Shown here: in pieces, positions 55,816-64,000 of the stretch
Position numbering within the stretch: the first letter of the stretch is position 1
Layout: every line of letters starts with the position of its first letter
Source: Nevskiales bacterium
GTDB taxonomy: Bacteria; Pseudomonadota; Gammaproteobacteria; Nevskiales; Nevskiaceae
NCBI GenBank assembly: GCA_028698335.1
Contig: JAQVDP010000013.1
Location: forward strand, 62,001 to 126,000
Reading direction: 5' to 3'
DNA length: 64,000 nucleotides
Notes under the pieces: model-generated
Database searches by the model: none
Told to the model about the DNA's origin: nothing
Seen by the model: the letters and a program-made list of their open reading frames with translations, nothing else
Made by a program: the position numbers and the translations under genes

Positions 55816-55874
55816 GTCCCGGCGGGGCGCGGAGGTGTGCCGTGAACCGTCGTTGCCGCCTGGCGCTTTCCTGA

Positions 55875-57161
<1,287 letters not shown>

Positions 57162-57189
57162 CCGCTTACAGAGCTGTGTTCCTGGCCGC

Positions 57190-58034
<845 letters not shown>

Positions 58035-58038
<4 letters not shown>

Positions 58039-59723
58039 TGCAGTCTCGAAATCAGCTTCGGCGTGTCCGGCTGGTCGTCGCCCAGTTCGATCAGGGTGCG
58101 CACACCGGCGATGCCGTCGGCGCTGAGACCCTGTTCGGTCTGGAACTGGCGGACCGCTTCGTCCAACGCATCGTCGAAGACGTCGCTCGGATGCTGGGCG
58201 GCGCTGATGTAGCCGAGGTCGCGCAGGCGTTGCCACAGCCAGCGTACGTCGGGGCCGTCACTGAGCCGGTCGATCCGGATGTCATGGGTCTCGCGCCGCC
58301 ACAGTGCCAGGAACTCGCCGGTCCACAGCGGCGTGAGGCTGGCGATCGGCAGCCGCATCGGCCCGAGCGCGGTGTCGAGGATCGCGTAGGTCGCGCCCAG
58401 CGATTCGAGCAGGAAATACTGGACGGTGCCGGCAATCTTCAGGCTCAGGACCGCCGGGCGGTCCATCTGCCGCAGGTCGTCCCAGTCCCCGTAGCTGCGA
58501 TAGCACTCGAGGCCCTGTTCGGCGAGGGCCGTGCACAGGTTCGGGCCGAGGGTCCGGATCGGGCCTGCGCGCCACAGCTGGGTCAGGCGCGCCAGCACCA
58601 CCGACAGCGGCTGGACCGCCTGCGGCAGATCGCCGACCGACGAGACGGGCAGGCTCGGCAGCGCGGTGTGGGTCGGCAGCGCGGCGTCGGCGATCGCGGG
58701 CGCGGCCGGTTCCGGCGCCGGTGTCATGTCGGGTTCGGGTTCGGGCATGCTGGCCGGGGTGGGGGCGGGATCCGCCGCCGCGACCGCCTGGGCCGGTTCG
58801 TCGGACCAGAAGAACGTGTAGATGAACAGGCCGGCGCTGACCGCCAGGGCCAGGCCCCAGCCCCATTCGATGAAGCGCCACCGGACCTTGGCGGACGGAT
58901 CGAAAACGTGCGGCAGCTCGCCGGTGACCTCGCGCGCGGCCTTGCGCACGATGTACGGCGTCACCACCGGCGAGCGATCCGCGTAGGCGCCGAGCAGGGC
59001 GCGGTCGCAGATGATGTTGATCAGGCGCGGCACGCCGCGCGAATAGTGGTGGATCAGCTTGGATGCCGCCGGATTGAAGACGACGCTGCGGCTGCCGGCG
59101 ACGCGCAGGCGGTGTTCGATGTACTCGCGGGTTTCCTGTGCGCCGAGTGGCATCAGGTGGTAGCGGGCGGTGATGCGGCTGGCGAGCTGGCGCAGATCCG
59201 GACGCGCCAGCAGCGCCGACAGTTCCGGCTGGCCGATCAGCATGATCCGCAGCAGCTTTTCCTTGGCGGTCTCCAGATTGGTCAGCAGGCGGACCTGTTC
59301 GAGCACCTCGGGCTGCAGGTTCTGGGCTTCATCGATGATGAGGACGGTGCGGCGACCTTCCCGATGCGCCTGCAGCAGATGTTCGTTGAGGGCGTCGACC
59401 AGGGTCTTGAGCGTACAGCTGCGCTTCGGGTAGGCCACACCGAGTTCGTCGCAGATCGACTGCACGAATTCCAGCTCGCTCTGGCGCGGGTTGTGGATGA
59501 TCGCGACGTCGACGTCGGTCATCTTCTGCTCGAGCAGGGTGCGGACGATCGTGGTCTTGCCGGTGCCGACCTCGCCGGTGAGCTGGACGAAACCGCCGTA
59601 CTGGCCGGTGCCGTACAGCAGGTGTCCAAGCGCCTCCTGGTGGCGCTGGGACATATAGATGTAGGCCGGGTCCGGGGTGATCGAGAACGGCATTTCCCGG
59701 AGGTGGAAGAACTCTGTATACAC
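58035..59723 (-). CDS. gspA: GspA/ExeA ATPase with peptidoglycan-binding domain
   Basis: 562 aa. AAA domain (about 1-270) with GEVGTGKTT, Walker B TVLIIDEAQNL and ExeA-type start YTEFFHLREMPFSITPDP. A transmembrane helix (about 289-308) is followed by a P/E/A-rich periplasmic linker, a GspA peptidase-like region and a PG_binding_1 domain at the C-terminus (LGYISAAQHPSDVFDDALDE ... FQTEQGLSADGIAGVRT). ExeA and ExeB help assemble the type II secretin. The rest of the gsp operon is not nearby. Confidence 0.92.
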
Positions 59724-59812
59724 AGCGGGCTGTCAGGTCGAGAGCGGGGCGAGTATAGCGGTTGCCCGGGCTTCTGGTCCGGTGCGCCGGCCTGCGGAGG
59801 GGTGCGCGAAAT

Positions 59813-60277
59813 TCAGTCCGAAGCCGGCCGGCGCATGTCGACGTGCGGGATGCCGTCTTCGAGATAGACCGCGGACACCGGCTGGAACCCGAGCGAGGCG
59901 TAGAAGCCCTGCAGGTGCTGCTGGCCGGACAGGAAGACCGCCGCGCCGGGGTAGAGCTCCGTACAGGCGCGCAGGCCTTCCTGCATCACCCGCCGACCGA
60001 CGCCGGTGCCGCGGTCGTGCGGATTGACCACCAGCCGGCCGAGCGCCGGGTCCGGTTGCTTCAGGCCCGGCGGCAGCAGGCGCAGGTAGCCGAGCAGGCG
60101 GTCCTCCCGATCGTATCCGCACAGATGCAGGCATTGCGGGTCGAGACCGTCCATGTCGGAGTAGGGGCACTGCTGTTCGACGACGAAGATGTCCGAGCGC
60201 AGCTTGAGAAAACGGTACAGCGTATCGGCGTCCAGTTCCGGCCAGCGGTACCAGCGCCATTGAATCGGCATCTCCAT
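59813..60277 (-). CDS. elaA: GNAT acetyltransferase ElaA
   Basis: 154 aa. ElaA-type start (LYRFLKLRSDIFVVEQQCPY, then D-G-L-D) and GNAT motif A (GRLVVNPHDRGTGVGRRVM), with FYASLGFQPVSAVYLEDGIPH trimmed here to its core G-F. Acceptor substrate unknown. It follows astB on the same strand with a 30-nt gap, so it may be read from the ast promoter without belonging to the pathway. Confidence 0.88.
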   Translation of the reverse strand: MEMPIQWRWYRWPELDADTLYRFLKLRSDIFVVEQQCPYSDMDGLDPQCLHLCGYDREDRLLGYLRLLPPGLKQPDPALGRLVVNPHDRGTGVGRRVMQEGLRACTELYPGAAVFLSGQQHLQGFYASLGFQPVSAVYLEDGIPHVDMRRPASD

Positions 60278-60307
60278 GCAGCCTCGGTGTCCTCTCGTGG
60301 GGTGGGT

Positions 60308-61666
60308 TCAGTCTCTCTGGAAATCGTAGACGCTGCCCAGCTTGAGCAGGCGGGTCAGCCGGTCGAGCGCGGTGCGGCTTTCCTCGAGCAGCTGCGGATC
60401 GGCCAGGTCGTCGTCGTCGAGACGGTCGCGATAATGGCTGTCGACCCAGGCGGCCAGCTCCGCGTGGCGTTTGACGCCGAACCAGACGCCGGGACTGACC
60501 GCCGCCCATTCCTCGGGCGTCAGGACCACGCGCAGGCGCAGGCAGGCCGGGCCGCCGCCGTTGTTCATCGACTGGCGCAGGTCCAGTACATGGATCTGAT
60601 CGATGGGGTTGGCGTCATCGGCGACGATCCGCTCGAGCACCGCCCGGCTCGCCGGCTGTTCCTGGCATTCGCGCGCGACGACCATGTGCATCCGGCCTTT
60701 CGGGTCGCAGACCAGCTGCGAATTGAACAGGTAGGAGCCGACCGCGTCGGCGAGGCTTAGCTCGTCGTCACCGACCTCGATGAAGACCGGCTCGCCGTCT
60801 TTGCCGAAGTGCTTGCGGACGCGCTCGCGCACGCCTTCGGCATCGACGAAGGCCGAGGCGTGATACAGCAGGACCTCGCGATTGGCGACCGCGATCACGT
60901 CATTGTGGAAGACACCGGCATCGATGGCGTCCGGGTGCTGCTGGGCGAACAGCGTGCCGCTGCGCGGCAGCTCGTGCAGGCGCGCGATCGACTCGCTGGC
61001 CAGCCGGGTCTGCCGGGCCGGATAGCGCGCCGGTGCGGCGCCGGCGCCCTCGGCGTTGCCGAAGACGAACATCTCCAGGCCCGGGGCGCCATAGTCGCGG
61101 CACAGACGGCTGTGGTTGGCGGCGCCCTCGTCGCCGAGATGCGGGTTGCAGGGCAGCGGTGGGTGGTGGACGAAGTGGCTCGGGTCCGGGAAGACCGACT
61201 TGAGCAGGCGCCCGGTGACTTCGGTCTCGATCGAGCGATGCAGATGGCTGCAGAGGTTCGCGGGCGTGAAGTGAATCCGGCGGTCGGCGGTGTCGGCGCT
61301 CGGCGACACCGTGGCGGCGTTGGCGGTCCACATCGCCGACGCCGAACCGCAGCTGGCCAGCAGGGCCGGTGCGCGGCGGCGGACCTTGTCGAGGACCTGT
61401 TCGTCGGTGCCGCTGAACCCGAGCCGGCGCAGCGTCGGCAGGTGCGGTCGTTCGTGCGGTGGCAGGACCGCCTGGGGAATGCCGAGATCGAACAGCGCGC
61501 GCATCTTCGCCAGCCCCTGCAGGGCCGCTTCGCGCGGATTCGACGGTTGTGCGGCATTGCGGGTCGATGCCAGGTTGCCGAAGGACAGGCCGGCGTAGTT
61601 GTGGGTGGGACCGACCAGGCCGTCGAAGTTGGCCTCGACCGTCGCCGTCGGCTTGGCGGCGGCCAT
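60308..61666 (-). CDS. astB: N-succinylarginine dihydrolase
   Basis: 452 aa. Second enzyme of the AST pathway; hydrolyses succinylarginine to succinylornithine, CO2 and 2 NH3. Family segments are [46 protein letters not shown] and ALVHHPPL-like [12 protein letters not shown]; the catalytic Cys is near the end in [13 protein letters not shown]. The ATG overlaps the astD stop as ATGA. Confidence 0.96.
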   Translation of the reverse strand: MAAAKPTATVEANFDGLVGPTHNYAGLSFGNLASTRNAAQPSNPREAALQGLAKMRALFDLGIPQAVLPPHERPHLPTLRRLGFSGTDEQVLDKVRRRAPALLASCGSASAMWTANAATVSPSADTADRRIHFTPANLCSHLHRSIETEVTGRLLKSVFPDPSHFVHHPPLPCNPHLGDEGAANHSRLCRDYGAPGLEMFVFGNAEGAGAAPARYPARQTRLASESIARLHELPRSGTLFAQQHPDAIDAGVFHNDVIAVANREVLLYHASAFVDAEGVRERVRKHFGKDGEPVFIEVGDDELSLADAVGSYLFNSQLVCDPKGRMHMVVARECQEQPASRAVLERIVADDANPIDQIHVLDLRQSMNNGGGPACLRLRVVLTPEEWAAVSPGVWFGVKRHAELAAWVDSHYRDRLDDDDLADPQLLEESRTALDRLTRLLKLGSVYDFQRD

Positions 61667-63144
61667 CACGGCGCTCCCAGATCCAGGCCCGGCGGCAGGC
61701 TGGCCGGGCGGCGCACCTGCGCGCTCTCGGCGCTGGCCACCGGAAACGCGCAGTAGTCGGCGGCGTAGTAGGCCGACGCGCGATGGTTGCCACTGGCGCC
61801 GACGCCGCCGAAGGGAAAGGCGCCGGATGCGCCCGTCGTCGGCCGGTTCCAGTTGACGATGCCGGCGCGGATGCGGCGCCAGAAGTGTTCGTACTGCGCG
61901 CGGTCGTCGGACAGCAGGCCCGCGGACAGGCCGTAGCGGGTGCGATTGGCGCCGGCGATGGCGTCGTCGAACGCGCTGTAGCGATAGACCTGCAGCAGGG
62001 GGCCGAACAGTTCCTCGTCCGGTGGCGCGTCGGCGCCGGTGACGTCGATCAGGCCCGGCGTGACGAAGGCCGGGCCCGCGTCCAGGCGCCGCATCGGCAG
62101 GATTGCGCGCGCGCCCAGCCGTAGCAGCTGGTCCTGGCCGGCGAGCAGCTGGTCGGCCGCACGCGCCCCGATCAGCGGCCCCATGTAGGGGGCGGGGTCG
62201 GCGTCCCAGCGACCGATCCGCAGCCCGGCGCTGACCGTGACCAGGCGTTCGATGAAACGTTCGCCCCACTGCGACTCCGGCACGAACAGGCGGCGTGCGC
62301 AGGTGCAGCGCTGGCCGGTGGTGACGAAGGCCGACTGGATGGTGTCGACCACGGCGCCGTCGAGATCGGCGACCTCGGTGACGATCAGCGGATTGTTGCC
62401 GCCCATCTCCAGCGCGAGGATGCGGCCGGTATCGGCGGCGAACTGGCGATGCAGCAGAGCGCCGGTACGCGAGCTGCCGGTGAAGAACAGGCCGTCGAGC
62501 TGCGGATGGGCGGCAATGGCTTCACCGGTGGCGCGCTCGCCCTGAAGCAGGTTGATCACGCCGTCGGGCAGCCCCGCCTGCTGCCAGCAGTCGACCGTCA
62601 GTTCCGCGACCCAGGGGGTCTGCTCGCTGGGCTTGAACAGCACCGTGTTGCCGGCGAGCACGGCCGGCACGATGTGGCCGTTGGGCAGGTGGCCGGGAAA
62701 GTTGTACGGGCCGAATACCGCGACCACGCCGTGCGGCTTGTGGCGCAGCGCATGCTGGCCGAAATCGGTCGCGTGTTCCTGGACGCCGCTGCGTTCGTGA
62801 TAGGCGCGGATCGAGATCTCGATCTTGCCGACCATCGCCGCGACTTCGGTTCGGGCCTCCCACAGCGGCTTGCCGACTTCGCGCGCGATGGCCTCGGCGA
62901 GGGCGTCGCTGCGTGTGCGCAGCGCCTCGGCAAAGGCCCGGACCAGGGCTTCGCGCTCCGCGACGGGGCGGTCGGCCCAGTCTTCCGCGGCGCGTCGCGC
63001 GGCGGCGAAGGCGGCGTCGACATCGGCGGCATCGGCGCCGTTGCTGCGCCACAGACAGGTGTCGTCGTGCGGCGACAGGCTGTCGAAGGCCGCACCGTTG
63101 CCACGGCGCCAGCGTCCGTCGATGAACAGTTCCCCTTTGGCCAT
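61666..63144 (-). CDS. astD: N-succinylglutamate 5-semialdehyde dehydrogenase
   Basis: 492-aa NAD-dependent aldehyde dehydrogenase, fourth step of the AST pathway. [26 protein letters not shown] (cofactor site), general base Glu in [11 protein letters not shown] and catalytic Cys in [15 protein letters not shown]. AstD-like start ([20 protein letters not shown]). Follows astA by about 40 nt and overlaps astB by 3 nt. Confidence 0.95.
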   Translation of the reverse strand: MAKGELFIDGRWRRGNGAAFDSLSPHDDTCLWRSNGADAADVDAAFAAARRAAEDWADRPVAEREALVRAFAEALRTRSDALAEAIAREVGKPLWEARTEVAAMVGKIEISIRAYHERSGVQEHATDFGQHALRHKPHGVVAVFGPYNFPGHLPNGHIVPAVLAGNTVLFKPSEQTPWVAELTVDCWQQAGLPDGVINLLQGERATGEAIAAHPQLDGLFFTGSSRTGALLHRQFAADTGRILALEMGGNNPLIVTEVADLDGAVVDTIQSAFVTTGQRCTCARRLFVPESQWGERFIERLVTVSAGLRIGRWDADPAPYMGPLIGARAADQLLAGQDQLLRLGARAILPMRRLDAGPAFVTPGLIDVTGADAPPDEELFGPLLQVYRYSAFDDAIAGANRTRYGLSAGLLSDDRAQYEHFWRRIRAGIVNWNRPTTGASGAFPFGGVGASGNHRASAYYAADYCAFPVASAESAQVRRPASLPPGLDLGAP

Positions 63145-63183
63145 GATCAGCTCGCAGGTTCTCGGATGTCGGTGGATGAAAAC

Positions 63184-64000
63184 TTACGGCGGCACGAACC
63201 GTGCCGTTGCCGCTTCGTCCAGGCGCAGCGCGTCGATGGCGGCGGCGGTGGTGACCGCCTGCTCGTCCTGCCACTGCAGCGGGGCCAGCACGCAGCGGAA
63301 CTCGTGCAGCCGTTCGTTGGCGATCAGGCATGGCGCGGCGGCAGGATCGACCGAGCCTGCGGCCAGCGTCGTCAATTGCGAGCGTTTGATCGAACGGATC
63401 TCCGGCAGCGGCGCTTCGACCGTCGGGCCGCCGTCGAAGATGTCGATGTACTGCTGGTAGCGGAAGCCTTCCTGCGTCAGCATCTGCAGCGCGGGTGCGG
63501 TCTGCGGGTGCACGATGCCCATGACCGCCTGGGCCTCGACCGGCAGCAGGACGGTGTAGATCGGGTGCTTGGGCATCAGCTCGGCGATGCACGCCTTGTT
63601 GCCCTGGCCGACGATGTGCTCGGCCTGCTCGTATTCGATGTTGAAGAAATGCCGGCCCAATCCCTCCCAGAACGGCGATTTCCCATTGTCGTCGGAGACG
63701 CCGCGCATTTCGGCCACGACCTTGGCGGCGAACCGCTGCTGAAACGCCGCCATGAACAGGAAGCGCGACTTCGACAGCAGCCGGCCGGTGCCGCTCTGGC
63801 GGAAATCCGGCGCCAGATACAGCGAGCACAGGACGCTGCTGCCGGTCAGGTCGTTGGACAGATACAGCGTGGGGACGCCGCCGTAGACCTCGAGCTCGCG
63901 GCTGGCGTGGACGGTCAGGCCGACGTGATAGTTGTAGAACGGCTCGTCGAGGCCGCATGCGGCCTCGACCGCACAGCAGCCGCCGATCGCGCCGCTGTCG
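63184..64000 (-). CDS. astA: Arginine N-succinyltransferase, C-terminal part (runs off the window)
   Basis: First enzyme of the AST pathway, transferring succinyl from succinyl-CoA to arginine. The frame is open from the window edge: the segment before the internal Met at 63753 reads LDEPFYNYHVGLTVHASREL, then VPTLYLSNDLTGSS and SKSRFLFMAAFQQRF, all AstA features. About 270 residues are present, so roughly 70 N-terminal residues are missing. The 3' end is complete. First visible gene of astA-astD-astB. Confidence 0.95.
   Translation of the reverse strand, partial: DSGAIGGCCAVEAACGLDEPFYNYHVGLTVHASRELEVYGGVPTLYLSNDLTGSSVLCSLYLAPDFRQSGTGRLLSKSRFLFMAAFQQRFAAKVVAEMRGVSDDNGKSPFWEGLGRHFFNIEYEQAEHIVGQGNKACIAELMPKHPIYTVLLPVEAQAVMGIVHPQTAPALQMLTQEGFRYQQYIDIFDGGPTVEAPLPEIRSIKRSQLTTLAAGSVDPAAAPCLIANERLHEFRCVLAPLQWQDEQAVTTAAAIDALRLDEAATARFVPP

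Overview
The window is a chromosomal segment of a high-G+C gammaproteobacterium. The evidence is the gene content and gene order: sdhCDAB-sdhE, nadB/rpoE-rseABC-mucD-lepA-lepB-rnc-era-recO-pdxJ, a gacS/barA-type kinase divergent from cysM-rlmD, mfd-csiV, and an arginine succinyltransferase (ast) operon. Type II secretion GspA/GspB, a FeoB-linked Cys-rich protein, PhaB, and steroid- or ketone-type oxidation genes point loosely to a Nevskiales/Xanthomonadales-like lineage; that placement is inference only. Coding density is very high, many genes overlap by 4 nt, and no prophage, insertion sequence or CRISPR array is visible.

Layout. 1-5.6 kb: a secreted-protein N-terminus, ygfZ, then a Complex II locus (SDHAF4-like factor, sdhC, sdhD, sdhA, sdhB, sdhE, ygfX). 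5.6-8.1 kb: ompW with an FNR/Anr-like box, and nadB. 8.2-19.2 kb: the envelope-stress sigma factor operon (rpoE, rseA, rseB, rseC, mucD), a glutaredoxin-like protein, lepA, lepB, a DUF4845 protein, rnc, era, recO and pdxJ. 19.2-21.5 kb: a GacS/BarA hybrid kinase on the minus strand. 21.5-27.8 kb: a tightly packed plus-strand run of cysM, a PolB-like exonuclease, rlmD, a CYTH protein, an L,D-transpeptidase, nagZ, a hypoxanthine phosphoribosyltransferase and a thioinosine phosphorylase. 27.8-33.3 kb, minus strand: PhaB-like reductase, an unusual lipoprotein, csiV and mfd. 33.3-38.5 kb, minus strand: a FeoB-associated Cys-rich protein, feoB and feoA behind a Fur-like box, then clpB. 38.8-42.9 kb: an HNH endonuclease, a large DUF1631 protein, a small acidic protein and a DUF2064 glycosyltransferase.

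42.9-53.2 kb is the most accessory-looking part: a secreted subtilase with a GlyGly-CTERM-like tail, an AraC regulator divergent from an esterase / Baeyer-Villiger-type monooxygenase / SnoaL-like operon, a tRNA-Ala(CGC), then a LysR regulator followed by a GXWXG-like protein, a GMC oxidoreductase and an AhpD-like protein. 53.3-55.8 kb is a five-gene unit: a periplasmic four-EF-hand protein, a secreted protein with repeated G-x-x-G motifs, an ECF sigma factor, a membrane protein in the anti-sigma position and a Spy/CpxP-like periplasmic protein. I read it as a self-contained envelope-sensing system, possibly Ca2+- or metal-linked, and it is the best candidate for something undescribed here. 55.9-64 kb: astC, gspB-gspA, elaA, astB, astD and a partial astA.

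How the parts fit: the first block builds and matures Complex II, with two dedicated flavinylation factors plus YgfZ for Fe-S work. The rpoE operon handles outer-membrane stress. feoAB supplies iron. The ast genes convert arginine to glutamate. Coordinates of regulatory sites and starts were read by eye. Family assignments rest on recognised motifs, not on a database search.
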